NCBI RefSeq assembly: GCF_018122655.1
Contig: NZ_JAGRQC010000005.1
Span: 1 to 64,000 of the forward strand
DNA length: 64,000 nt
Source: Stakelama marina
GTDB taxonomy: Bacteria > Pseudomonadota > Alphaproteobacteria > Sphingomonadales > Sphingomonadaceae
Direction: 5' to 3'
How positions within the stretch are numbered: position 1 is the first letter of the stretch; each line of letters opens with the position of its first letter. The position numbers and the translations under genes were made by a program. This document shows, one piece after another, positions 1-8,394 of the stretch. The notes beneath the pieces are model-generated. The model searched no databases and was not told where the DNA came from. It worked only from the letters and a program-made list of their open reading frames with translations.

Positions 1-19
1 TCCGCCCAAAACTACATCA

Positions 20-64
20 GGCGCTGTAGTTATTACGCGCTTCGCACGTAACAACTACAGCGCC
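20..64. repeat. 21-bp inverted repeat with 3-nt loop
   Basis: Two arms, 20-40 and 44-64, are complementary around the loop TTC at 41-43. The two imperfect positions are A:C and C:A on the plus strand but G:U wobbles when read from the minus strand. An RNA transcribed leftward would therefore form an unbroken 21-pair stem. No T-run follows on the minus strand, so this is not a typical terminator. Its role is unknown. Confidence 0.65.
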
Positions 65-304
65 CGCCTTGCGGATTGGCTCGGCCCCGGTTCGGGGCCT
101 CCAGGCATGACCTGCGAAGCAACGGTCGTGTCGCCGCTCCAGCGGCTCGGGGCGGCTCGCTCCGGCGGGCCTTGGGTTGCGCCAGCCCTTCGGGCGGCGC
201 TGGGACAGGGCTTCTCGCCTGTCGGTCGAAGGATCGCATTGAGCGGAAAAAGACCCTGATCCGGTCCTTCCGGCGCCGGCCGTCCCCGGCATCGGAGACC
301 GAAG
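65..304. other. Non-coding or unassigned GC-rich stretch
   Basis: No convincing gene is visible here. The reading frames that cross it have low-complexity Arg/Pro/Gly-rich translations typical of antisense or out-of-frame high-GC DNA. It separates the hairpin at the window edge from the exonuclease remnant and may contain that gene's promoter, but no clear -35/-10 pair was found. Confidence 0.4.
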
Positions 305-1189
305 ATGGTTCCCTACAGCCAGGATGGCGATCCCATCCTCAATCGATATGCTCGCCAGCTCGAGGCTGACGCGAATAACTTCCGGGCGCTACGGCGCCTG
401 CCCTCCATCGAAGAAATGTGGTGCGTACCGACGCCGGCCGCCGGGCCGGACATCGTGCTTGGCGTCGTCGACATCGAGACGACCGGCCTAGGCGACGATG
501 CCAAGGTCATCGAGATCGCGATCACCAAGATCTCGCTGGTCGACGGGTAACTCGCCAGCATCGCGCCACCGTTAGTGATGGTGGAGAATCCCGGCGAGCC
601 GCTCGCCGACGATATCGGGACGATCACCGGCATCACCGATGCCGAACTAGCCGGCCAATCGTTCGACGAAGAGCTCCTCGCGCATGAGCTTTCCGACGTC
701 GATGCCCTAGTCGCATTCAACGCGAAATTCGACGGCCCGCACATGCAGCGCCGGTTTACCGGGCTGCGTCACCCCTGGATCTGCGCCCGCCTTGATTACG
801 ATTGGAGGGCGGCCGGATACGAGGGTCGGAGCCAGTCCGCGCTGCTCACCGAGTTCGGACTGTTCTATAAGGCCCATCGCGCAGCGATTGATGCATGGGC
901 ACTTGCTGTGCTCATCTCGATGCCTGCCCCGGATGGCCGGACCATCGCCGCGCACCTCGTCGACCGTGGTCGCGCGCTCGAATGCCGCATTGCGGCGAAC
1001 GCCGCGCCGTTTAGTGTGAAGGACGACCTCAAGGCGCGCCACTATCGCTGGAACGCGCGCGAACGCGTGTGGTCGATTGATGTCAGGCAAAACGACGTCG
1101 GGGGCGAAATCGAAGCCCTAAAAGCGATCCATCCGGCAATCCGGCCCAGCCTGTCCGACATCGATTGGTTCAACCGTCACGCCGGGTGA
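305..1189 (+). pseudogene. DnaQ-like 3'-5' exonuclease interrupted by an in-frame stop
   Basis: One reading frame runs from the ATG at 305 to 1189 and is broken only by a TAA at 548-550. The upstream part carries the ExoI motif of DEDD exonucleases (VVDIETTGL). Downstream are an ExoII-like segment (ALVAFNAKFDGPHMQRRF) and a later HRAAIDAWAL segment matching ExoIII. The C-terminus (KARHYRWNARERVWSID) resembles a small domain found at the end of exonucleases on alphaproteobacterial mobile elements. Both halves are collinear in the same frame, so a single substitution (for example from CAA or GAA) explains the break. It is probably a recent pseudogene; a downstream restart or readthrough cannot be excluded. 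It belongs to the island cargo with the relaxase-like and integrase genes. Confidence 0.7.
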
Positions 1190-1294
1190 GCGGCGCCCGC
1201 TTCCACATCACCATCATCACAATTCGACGTCCGGAACGGAGCGGCAAAAGAGGTCCGCATCCGTGCGGCGTCGCGCACATTAAAAGGAAATGAA

Positions 1295-1837
1295 ATGAGC
1301 TTCTCCAACGTCATCCAGCGCCGTCAGGCGCTTGTCTTCACCCTGCGTGTTCTGCTCGGCTACCCGCGTCATCGTCCAATTTCGAATCCGACCGCGTTCC
1401 TTGCGGCAGGTCCGATCGACGCGGTCCTACGTCGTCAGCTGCAACGAATGGCCAGCGATCTAGGCCAGGATCTTGTGGTGGTGCACCTTGATCTCGAGAC
1501 CGAGGAACCAACGAGCCTCTCGCTCGCGATCCGGCGCACCGACACCGTTGAAATCATTACCGGCTGCGAGCCCTATGCAGCGAGCGAAACGGCACCCCTT
1601 CAGCTTCTCGGCGACGGCGTCGCTTGGCGGATCGGCGAACGCCACGCGCTGACGGCGCGCAAGCCTCCGGCGGCGAAGCGTCGACCGCGCGGCATCGCCG
1701 TCGCGCGACGGCGCTGGCTGAGGGCCGCCGAACAACTCGGTTCTGTTCGCCTCGAAGGCGGCCGCCTGCTCGAGCGTGGCGCAAGCCTTGAAGCCTCGGT
1801 CGATACGAACGAGGCACTCGCGGCCGCCGCGGCCTGA
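1295..1837 (+). CDS. Hypothetical island protein, 180 aa
   Basis: This intact 180-residue frame has a good Shine-Dalgarno sequence (AAAGGAAATG) just before its ATG. No known domain is recognised. The N-terminal half is mixed alpha/beta in character (residues 60-95 include VVVHLDLETEEP). The second half is Arg/Ala-rich, with a basic run around residues 120-142, which could suggest nucleic-acid contact. It lies 105 bp after the exonuclease remnant and 66 bp before the relaxase-like gene on the same strand, so it probably belongs to the same cargo transcript. The function is unknown. Confidence 0.5.
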   Translation: MSFSNVIQRRQALVFTLRVLLGYPRHRPISNPTAFLAAGPIDAVLRRQLQRMASDLGQDLVVVHLDLETEEPTSLSLAIRRTDTVEIITGCEPYAASETAPLQLLGDGVAWRIGERHALTARKPPAAKRRPRGIAVARRRWLRAAEQLGSVRLEGGRLLERGASLEASVDTNEALAAAAA

Positions 1838-1903
1838 GCACTCTTTTAGTCAACAGTGATAACGGTGCCGGTCGATCCGGCCGGCACCGAAACGGAGAAA
1901 GAT

Positions 1904-2635
1904 ATGCACGTCACAAAGGAAGACGTTGATGCGGTCCGGCGCAAATGGGGGATGCTTGCGAATGACGACGATGCCCCGGATTTCAAGATCAGGCCGATAT
2001 CCGAGGCATGGCGATGGTCGTCGCGACGCCCGGCGTATCGAACCGCACATTGCAATGTGGCGTATATCTGGCGTGATGCATCGCCTATGGATCGGTTCGG
2101 GTCGATGCCGTCGAGTTTCGCGGAGCGACGGTTCGAACTTCGCGGTGCCGGTCTGCTCCTGCCAGCGAGTGCGCCCTCTTGGGCAGCCGAACCGTATCGC
2201 ATCTGGCAGAACGCCGACGCAGCGACCGCCGCCACCGAAGATCCCACCGCAGTCTCTGCATGGCATGTGATGATGCAGATTCCGGACCGACTGCCAGCCA
2301 CTGCATGGCGCTCGCTCGTGACCGGTTTCGCGACACGCGAGCTGATCCGCCGCGGCGCGGCGGTCGCCTGGGCGGTGCACTCCATTGAAGCAGACGGCGG
2401 ATGGATCGTCGCGCCGCACGCGCATCTGATTGTCACGGCTCGCCACTGGCGGAACGATTATCGCCACGGCAGCCGGAACGACCGGTGGTGCGGAAGTTGG
2501 GCGCGGCAACGCTCGCTCCAGATGGCGTGGCGCCGTGCGTGCACAGTCGCTTTTCATACACCTGTCAGGGGAGCGGGCCCTATAGGATCGACCGATATTC
2601 TTCGCATTTCTGAGTCAACGCCTCGGCCGAGCTGA
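1904..2635 (+). CDS. MobA/MobL-like relaxase-type protein, probably truncated
   Basis: I chose the ATG at 1904 because GGAG lies just upstream; an in-frame ATG at 1856 would lack one. The protein has about 243 residues. Its middle part contains WIVAPHAHLIVTARHW followed by a basic RHGSRNDRW segment. This resembles the His-hydrophobic-His motif of HUH-endonuclease relaxases (MobA/MobL), which nick plasmid DNA at oriT. Full relaxases are much longer. Here the frame ends in a low-complexity tail that overlaps the convergent regulator remnant by 56 bp, so the gene is probably a broken mobilisation gene. Catalytic competence is uncertain because no clear nicking tyrosine can be assigned. Confidence 0.5.
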   Translation: MHVTKEDVDAVRRKWGMLANDDDAPDFKIRPISEAWRWSSRRPAYRTAHCNVAYIWRDASPMDRFGSMPSSFAERRFELRGAGLLLPASAPSWAAEPYRIWQNADAATAATEDPTAVSAWHVMMQIPDRLPATAWRSLVTGFATRELIRRGAAVAWAVHSIEADGGWIVAPHAHLIVTARHWRNDYRHGSRNDRWCGSWARQRSLQMAWRRACTVAFHTPVRGAGPIGSTDILRISESTPRPS

Positions 2636-3157
2636 AGCCTAGAAGCGTTGCCAATGCTTCATTCGTAATTACAGGCTCGTCGTAATCCTGCGAACCTTGG
2701 CCTCCTCTAGCAGCGATACGGCGCGGGATAACGGACATTCCCCGCTCAAACCGCGACAGTGTCGCAGAACTGACGCCGGCAGCCTCAGTGCCTGCGCCAA
2801 CGTGACGCCCGCTCGAAGCCTTGCGTCCCTCAAGCCTAAGCCGAGAGACGCAATCCCGGCCTCTCGCGCCATTACGACCGTGCCCCACCGGGGGCACAGG
2901 TCATAGATTTCGACCCCCAACGCGGTGGCAATCAACAGGAGTGTTTCCGCAGACGGACGCTGTCCGCGTTCGATTCTGGCAACCGTGCGATGATCCACGC
3001 CCGCCTTTCGCGCAAGTCCGCCTTGCGAAAGTCGACAGGCCTTTCTTTTCGTTGCGATTGTTGTGCCGACCCCGGCTGAAAGCTCAGCTCGTAAAAAAAA
3101 CCGTTTCGGCGTTGCGCGGCATCTGAACCTTCCTGCCTTTGTCAGCAAATGGGGCAC
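2580..3157 (-). pseudogene. Frameshifted tandem double-HTH (XRE-type) regulator
   Basis: The gene reads right to left from 3157. The first helix-turn-helix is intact (LSQGGLARKAGVDHRTVARI). The second begins in the same frame (LRDARLRAGVTLAQA) but continues in a different frame (EAAGVSSATLSRFERG), through to a typical end at 2580 (DEPVITNEALATLLGF). Inserting one base near position 2789 restores a canonical HTH, so a 1-nt deletion has split it. As given, the longest product is 162 residues ending at 2669, with a defective second HTH. The gene is convergent with the relaxase-like gene and divergent from the integrase module, a position typical of an island control repressor. A sequencing error in one base would also explain the break. 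Confidence 0.65.
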
Positions 3158-3235
3158 GTTTGCACTTTAGCGGAAGTTGGCGTTCCAAAACAGGTCGTGG
3201 CTTCGGTCGGTTCGGCTGCGGCGAAAGGATGGAAA

Positions 3236-3571
3236 ATGAAAACACTCTCAGAAATCGCGCGCCGATGGTCGCGCGCGTCTGAAATCCAAAAGGGAATTCG
3301 GCTCGAAGCCGAGGACATCGACAGGATGAATGCGGTTGGCATCGGACTGAACCTGCTCACCGCCGCAGCAGAAGAACAGAGGAAAGCATGCGAAAGAAGG
3401 ATGACCCCATCGTCTACGAGCGGGGAAAGTATCGGCTCGTCTATGACAGGCGAAAGGATGGGACGCTCCGCACCCCATACCTCCAGGTCGAATGGTATGA
3501 TGCCGAAAAGCGCCGTGTCCGAAGCCGCTCAACGGGCACGGCGTGCCGTGAAGACGCCGAGCGCCAGCTAG
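3236..3571 (+). CDS. Small hypothetical protein upstream of the integrase
   Basis: The N-terminus (MKTLSEIARRWSRASEIQ) starts at an ATG preceded by AAAGGATGGAAA, and the first 60 residues are helical and charged. The frame overlaps the integrase start at 3388 by 184 bp, and its last third is Ser/Arg-rich sequence read out of frame from the integrase. The functional part may therefore be only the first ~50-60 residues. A short protein just before an integrase could be an excisionase or regulator, but no motif proves that. Confidence 0.35.
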   Translation: MKTLSEIARRWSRASEIQKGIRLEAEDIDRMNAVGIGLNLLTAAAEEQRKACERRMTPSSTSGESIGSSMTGERMGRSAPHTSRSNGMMPKSAVSEAAQRARRAVKTPSAS

Positions 3572-4632
3572 ACGCGATATACCTCGCCAGCGAGAAGGGT
3601 AAGGCTATCTGCCCCACATGCGGCCAGCCGCTGAACGGCGCCGATAACTACCTCGTCACCGAAGCGATCGAGGCCTATCTCGAAGCCCGGAAGGGGCGGA
3701 CAAGCATCGGTGCCATCCGACCCCGCCTGGGCCACATCGTAAACTACCTCACCGACAATAGTCTGGTCGCGACGCAGTGCAACGAGATCGATGAGGACTG
3801 GATAGAGGATTTCCGCGAATGGAACATTCTTATTCCAGTCGAGCAGGGTAACGGTTCAACCCGCGAACGGGCGCCGGGCACCGTCGAGGCCAGCGTTCGA
3901 CAGCTCGCAGCTGTCGTCAATTTCGCGAAGCAGAAGGGCCACACGCTTAAAGGCGCGCAGTTCAAACCGAAGAAGGCCGCCGAGGTTAGCCATACACCAA
4001 CCTATCGGGCCTCGGTTCAAGAGCTTGCGAAGATGTTCCGCTATTGCACCGAGCCCGCCCGCAAGGATGGTGAAAGCGACAAGGCCTATACGAAGCGCAT
4101 CGCAGGGCGCCGCCAACTCCTGCGATTTTTGCAGATCAGCGTCGCCACTTGGGCGCGGCCGGACGCAGCGCACGATGTCTCGACAGACCCCAGAAGGGGT
4201 CAATGGGATTCGCACCGCCGCCGGCTCAATCTCAACCCGCGTGGCCGTGCCCAAACGCGCAAGTATCGTCCCGTCGTTCCGATCGCCCGCCAAGTTGCGC
4301 CGCTGCTCAACGAAACCAAAGGCTATTTCGTCACGGTTTCCTCGGTTCGGCAGGCGTTCGAAGCGATGCAGGGTGCTCTCGCGCTACCGGGCGACCGTGA
4401 AGCCGGTTTGAAGGTCATCCGGCGCTCCATGGCGCAACTTGGCCGCGACCGTCTCGGGCGGACCGGATGGATCGAGGGCAAATACATGCTCGGCCACCAC
4501 AGACCGGCCATTTCGGATCTCTACGCGATCGACGAGCCGGGCGACTATCCGCTCGCTCTCGAGGTCACCGAACAGATCATAGACGAAATCATCGCGCTGG
4601 CGCCGTTGGCGTTTGGTCCCGTCCAGGACTGA
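3388..4632 (+). CDS. Tyrosine recombinase (phage-type integrase)
   Basis: This 414-residue site-specific recombinase has its ATG at 3388 preceded by GAGGAAAGC. An N-terminal beta-rich region (residues 1-60) contains a CPTC pair near 73-76, followed by a helical core-binding domain and a C-terminal catalytic domain. The catalytic pattern is visible though degenerate. There is an Arg in VATWARPDAA, a basic TRKYRP strand, VIRRSMAQLGRDRL where the HxxR box is expected (His absent), LGHH, and a Tyr in SDLYAI. It probably inserted the element ending at tRNA-Arg (7582-7658), whose 3' end faces this side. The left element border is not visible in the window. Confidence 0.75.
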   Translation: MRKKDDPIVYERGKYRLVYDRRKDGTLRTPYLQVEWYDAEKRRVRSRSTGTACREDAERQLDAIYLASEKGKAICPTCGQPLNGADNYLVTEAIEAYLEARKGRTSIGAIRPRLGHIVNYLTDNSLVATQCNEIDEDWIEDFREWNILIPVEQGNGSTRERAPGTVEASVRQLAAVVNFAKQKGHTLKGAQFKPKKAAEVSHTPTYRASVQELAKMFRYCTEPARKDGESDKAYTKRIAGRRQLLRFLQISVATWARPDAAHDVSTDPRRGQWDSHRRRLNLNPRGRAQTRKYRPVVPIARQVAPLLNETKGYFVTVSSVRQAFEAMQGALALPGDREAGLKVIRRSMAQLGRDRLGRTGWIEGKYMLGHHRPAISDLYAIDEPGDYPLALEVTEQIIDEIIALAPLAFGPVQD

Positions 4633-4752
4633 AAGGTGGACGCGACCGGCACTGAGGAGGCCCTGCTGGCCCCGGTCGATGGCCGCATTGCGCCCCAGTT
4701 GCGGTCGTTCACCGAGCCAGCCGCAAGTTGTGAAAGCAGACGTTCGTCGAGG

Positions 4753-5226
4753 TCAGGGCCCCGAACAAGATTGGGGGGGAAGGCGGCCTGACTGCTTTTG
4801 GTCCACCAGCCGACCGGCGACGCCCTGCACGACGGGAAGGATTCCGGCGAGAAGCTGCTCGATGTGGCTCGACACGCTGTCGGCGACAATTCACTTGCGC
4901 ATCGAGCCGTCGGCCTCGACGAGGCGCTTATACCAGTGCGCCAGCGCGGGCTTGTCCTCGAGCGCCGTGCGCTGCGCGACCATTCCCATCTCGGCCATTT
5001 CCGCCCGCAGCTTTGCATGGATCAGGCGGGAGGGCTCCGGTGCCGAAGCCGCAAGTGCGGGCTTCAGCTCCTCGATCAGATCCCCCTCGTCGTTCTTGTC
5101 AGAGAAAGCGATGAACACGGAGTCCGTGCAGATATAGCGCTTGCCGCTGGCGTTCCACGACGGCGATAAGTCCTCGGGTGCGAAAGCGGTTCTAATGACC
5201 GCTTGTAGGTCCTTGCTATCGCGTGC
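4753..5226 (-). pseudogene. Unrecognised gene remnant with an internal stop
   Basis: One minus-strand frame between stops at 5227-5229 and 4753-4755 reads like real protein (APEDLSPSWNASGKRYIC, then TDSVFIAFSDKNDEGDLIEE, then ALAHWYKRLVEADGSMRK). It is broken by a TGA at 4891-4893, after which it continues sensibly (SSHIEQLLAGILPVV). It has no clear start codon with a ribosome site and no family I recognise. It lies between the integrase and the patatin operon and is most simply a decayed cargo gene. Confidence 0.35.
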
Positions 5227-5279
5227 TTACCGGCGACGATTTGCCGCTTGTACGGGCACCTTAATGCGCCAAGCTTGGC

Positions 5280-6287
5280 TCAGCGCAGGCCGAATAGTTC
5301 TCTTGTCGCGTCGACGGCGCTAGGCGCGGTTGCCTCCTCGGCCAGGAACAGCAGGGTCCGTGTCGCCTCTTCGGTCGCGAGATCAAGTGCCAGCACCTCG
5401 CCTTGCGCGGGAGCCGGTGTCGCATTAACCCGCAAATAATTACGACCAAACAGCGCGGCCGCCTGGGCGGTGACGAGCTTTTCCTGCGCGTCAAGGGTCA
5501 TCGGCACCAGGTCGCCTTTCAGCCAAGCGGCGAGCCCGCGGCGGCCGATCAGCGACGGCGCTGCGCCCGCATCCGGCGCGGCAGTGCCGATCGAGAGGAT
5601 GCGGAAGTCTGGCTGCTCCACGCCGCGCAACGCGGCCAATTCGGCGCAGCCGACGAGCTCAGGCGCGTTCGCGACTAGCCCGCCATCCACCAGTGTTCGC
5701 AGATTCAGATCGACGGCTGGGAAGTAGCCGGGCGCCGCTGCGGTCGCGCGTAACGCCACGCGCAACGGCAAGTCCGCGCCAGGCGTTCCAGGCCGGAGCG
5801 ATGACATAAGGAAGGGTGCCATGCTCGTGGCACAGGTGGCGACCAGCACAAGTGGACGGGGAACATCGGCGACCCTCAGCTCCTTGTCGCCGCCTAGTAT
5901 AGCATCGATCGCCGCTTCGAGTGCCTTTGCTTTGAACTTGGACTTGAGCAGCCCGCCGAGATGGCCTTTGGGTTTGCGCGCTATCGTCATCCGACCAACC
6001 TTGATGCGGTCGTCGAAGATCGCGGGCCCATGCTCGAGTATGGCGTCACGCATCGCTGCTGGGGAGCGGCCGATGGCGAGACCAGCCGCAACCAACCCGC
6101 CCACCGACGTGCCGGCAAAGAGCCGAACCCCGGCCATGAACGTCGGTCCGATGGCACATTCAAGCCGCGCAAGAACCTCGGCTGAGAACAGTCCGCGATA
6201 ACCGCCCCCAGAGAGCGCAAGCACTCGCCACGGCTCTGGCTTCGGCATCGTCTTTACGCCAGACGGTAACTTGGTCGGTCGCCTCAT
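5280..6287 (-). CDS. Patatin-like phospholipase, CapV-like
   Basis: The 335-residue protein belongs to the patatin/FabD-lysophospholipase fold. It has the oxyanion loop GGGYRG at residues 27-32, the nucleophile elbow GTSVGG with Ser61, and the catalytic Asp in DGG at 201-203. Such enzymes hydrolyse acyl esters of membrane lipids. Bacterial members include CapV, the membrane-degrading effector of CBASS antiphage systems, but no cyclic-nucleotide synthase is present here. It is the last gene of a three-gene operon: its ATG overlaps the preceding stop by 4 bp, with GAGGA upstream as ribosome site. No signal peptide is evident, so action from the cytosol is likely. A housekeeping lipase role is possible, but the island location and antitoxin-like partner favour a toxic effector. 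Confidence 0.8.
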   Translation of the reverse strand: MRRPTKLPSGVKTMPKPEPWRVLALSGGGYRGLFSAEVLARLECAIGPTFMAGVRLFAGTSVGGLVAAGLAIGRSPAAMRDAILEHGPAIFDDRIKVGRMTIARKPKGHLGGLLKSKFKAKALEAAIDAILGGDKELRVADVPRPLVLVATCATSMAPFLMSSLRPGTPGADLPLRVALRATAAAPGYFPAVDLNLRTLVDGGLVANAPELVGCAELAALRGVEQPDFRILSIGTAAPDAGAAPSLIGRRGLAAWLKGDLVPMTLDAQEKLVTAQAAALFGRNYLRVNATPAPAQGEVLALDLATEEATRTLLFLAEEATAPSAVDATRELFGLR

Positions 6288-6727
6288 GATTCCTCAATCG
6301 CAAGACCGTAGTCTTCTCGCAGCGTGTCGTTCCACTGACGGCGCGGAGTTAGGTAGATCAGGCCTAGGTCAGCCGCGGTGGCCACAACCAGCCGCTCTTC
6401 TGCGGACATCTCTTCCGGACCGTAGCCATAATCGTGCTGCAGGTTGAGAAGGAGGACCTTACCCCAATGCTCCAGTGCTTCACCCGACACCGCGGGCATT
6501 TGCCCCCCTGACTGGACCAGCAACTTGCGGAAGTTCGCGAGGTTGGTGCGCCATTTGCTGCGCTCGGAGGCCGAGAGCTCCGCGTCGAGTTCGATATCGG
6601 CGAGAATCCGCTCGAGCGACACCGCGCTTACTGCCAGGTCTGCCAGTTGGACCGGAGACATGCCAGCGCCACCGGTCACAAGATGGTCGAGCAGATAATC
6701 GGTCGCCGCCAAATAGCGGACAGTCAT
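6284..6727 (-). CDS. Hypothetical 147-aa protein, possibly a divergent PIN-domain toxin
   Basis: This is the middle gene of the patatin operon, overlapping both neighbours by 4 bp. No family can be assigned with confidence. The layout resembles VapC-type PIN proteins: an N-terminal YLLDHL segment, a VSAVSLERILADIE helix where PIN proteins carry their conserved Glu, and a C-terminal LVVATAADLGLIYLTPRR stretch like the PIN D-x-x-IAATA...LVT region. The first Asp position is not canonical (ATDYLLD). If it is a PIN domain it would be a metal-dependent RNase paired with the upstream Phd-like protein. If not, it may be an adaptor between antitoxin and phospholipase. Confidence 0.45.
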   Translation of the reverse strand: MTVRYLAATDYLLDHLVTGGAGMSPVQLADLAVSAVSLERILADIELDAELSASERSKWRTNLANFRKLLVQSGGQMPAVSGEALEHWGKVLLLNLQHDYGYGPEEMSAEERLVVATAADLGLIYLTPRRQWNDTLREDYGLAIEES

Positions 6728-7158
6728 GCCTGTTCGACGAGCCGCGCGCGGCGGAGGAGTCCGCGTTCGGGCGGCCGATGTCGCCGTGCGGGTGACTTCA
6801 GCTCAGTCGGGGCATATGGCAGGCGTGAGACTGCGTCGGCCAACGTCAGCCCGCGGCGGTCCTCAAGGGTGGTCATCGCATCAGCCAGATTCTTAGCACT
6901 CATAATGACGATGGTCGCACCGTTGCCGGCGGTGACAAAATGGATCTCGCCCGCCGAGGCCTCGCGCAGCAGAGTCGGTAGCTGCGTCCTAGCCTCCTTG
7001 ACACCCCAGACCTTCTTGAGGCTCATGTCACCCGGCATGCGGCGGTCATGGTCGAGGTTGAGCCGGTGGCCGACGTTGATCTCGACGAACTCGGCGATTG
7101 GCGCAAGCTTGTGAATGGTCTCGTCTTCCGCGACTTGCTCGAGCGTTTTCTTTGGCAT
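6724..7158 (-). CDS. Phd/YefM-like antitoxin-type protein
   Basis: I chose the ATG at 7158 because GGTGGAG lies at correct spacing; a longer frame to 7224 has no such site. The protein has 144 residues. Residues around 52-92 match the Phd/YefM antitoxin fold: KEARTQLPTLLREASAGE followed by an IHFVTAGNGATIVIMS beta-hairpin, which normally binds operator DNA. The C-terminal tail is Arg-rich and may be the partner-binding part. It is the first gene of the operon and its stop overlaps the start of the next gene. Antitoxins of this type usually repress their own promoter, so the gap upstream (7159-7250) is the likely operator. Confidence 0.6.
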   Translation of the reverse strand: MPKKTLEQVAEDETIHKLAPIAEFVEINVGHRLNLDHDRRMPGDMSLKKVWGVKEARTQLPTLLREASAGEIHFVTAGNGATIVIMSAKNLADAMTTLEDRRGLTLADAVSRLPYAPTELKSPARRHRPPERGLLRRARLVEQA

Positions 7159-7581
7159 CGTCGTCTCCACCTGAGTCGCGATTATGGCGAGTGTGACCAC
7201 CATATGCAATGGCGGTGACCACAACCTTAACGCCCATCACGGAGGAAGGTTCGCTGCCCGGCAGGCTTTTACGAGATGCGCTCCGAAGATCGGCGGACCC
7301 AAGGGCGACGCAAGAGTTCGCGGGCAGCCGCCAGGCTGGAACCTGAAAAATGACGGAAGTTGGGACGCGGCGGCGGGCCTGAATGGCTGCTTGTGGTTCT
7401 TCCCGACTTCGAATGCCGCCGAAACGGGTGTCCGCTTAAGCTGTATCGTGACCCAATAGCTGCCAGTCGGCTGGCGGCGCAATCGCGGCCGCAGCCGCCC
7501 CGATTTCGCATGTTCCACCGCGTTTCACCGGAAACGCACCGGAACCCGAAGCGGGCGGTTCCAAAAAATTGGCGGAAAAGC
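7159..7581. other. Gap between antitoxin operon and tRNA-Arg
   Basis: About 420 bp without a supportable gene. Frames crossing it give Pro/Arg-rich translations with no motif. It should contain the promoter of the leftward antitoxin operon and probably the right attachment site of the island, since it begins directly at the 3' end of tRNA-Arg. No repeat of the tRNA 3' end was seen to the left within the window. Confidence 0.4.
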
Positions 7582-7658
<77 letters not shown>

Positions 7659-7737
7659 GTGGCGCTCGCGCTTAGCATCGGTCGAAGGGCTGCGCCAGCC
7701 CGTTTGAAGCGTTTGGCGATATTGCGTGGCCCGACCG

Positions 7738-8394
7738 TCACCTGGCAGCCTTTTCCTCCGGCGCCGGCGTCTTCTTCTTGAACGCGCAAAGGTCGGCGAC
7801 GATGCAGCGCCAGCATTCGGGTTTGCGCGCCTTGCAGACATAGCGGCCGTGCAGGATCAGCCAGTGATGCGCGTGCAGCCGGAACGGTTGCGGCGTGGCC
7901 TTGTCGAGCTTCAGCTCCACCGCGTGCGGCGTCTTGCCGGGTGCCAGGCCGGTACGGTTGCAGATGCGGAAGATGTGCGTGTCGACCGCGAAGGTTTCCT
8001 GACCGAAGGCGACGTTCATCACCACATTCGCGGTTTTGCGACCGACGCCGGGCAGCTGTTGCAGCGCATCGCGGTCGGCGGGAACCTTGCCGTCATGCTC
8101 GGCGATCAGCGCTTTGGAAAGCGCGATGACATTCTTTGCCTTGGTGTTGAACAGGCCGATCGTCTTGATGTGATCCTTCAGCCCGTCCTCGCCGAGCGCG
8201 ACCATCTTTTCGGGCGTATCGACCTGCTGGAACAGCTCTTTCGTCGCGCGGTTGACGCCGGCATCGGTCGCCTGCGCCGACAGCACCACGGCGACGAGCA
8301 GCGTATAGTCGTTGACCGATTCAAGCTCTGTTTCGGGGTGCGGATTTTCCTCTGCCAGCCGCGAATAGAACTCGACGATGTCCGCCTTTTTCAA
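7738..8394 (-). CDS. nth: Endonuclease III
   Basis: This 218-residue DNA glycosylase/AP lyase removes oxidised pyrimidines in base excision repair. The helix-hairpin-helix [11 protein letters not shown] holds the catalytic Lys, and the catalytic Asp is in AVDTHIFRI. The four-cysteine [4Fe-4S] loop near the C-terminus has the exact spacing C-x6-C-x2-C-x5-C. The start is taken as the TTG at 8394, because upstream frame sequence is dapB read out of frame and TTGAAAAAG fits the family's N-terminus. That TTG overlaps the dapB stop (TTGA), which implies translational coupling with dapB. Confidence 0.93.
   Translation of the reverse strand: MKKADIVEFYSRLAEENPHPETELESVNDYTLLVAVVLSAQATDAGVNRATKELFQQVDTPEKMVALGEDGLKDHIKTIGLFNTKAKNVIALSKALIAEHDGKVPADRDALQQLPGVGRKTANVVMNVAFGQETFAVDTHIFRICNRTGLAPGKTPHAVELKLDKATPQPFRLHAHHWLILHGRYVCKARKPECWRCIVADLCAFKKKTPAPEEKAAR

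Noticed and set aside
5280-6287. Complete CBASS operon
   Set aside because: No CD-NTase, Cap2/Cap3 or HORMA/TRIP13 gene is present; only the patatin resembles a CBASS effector.
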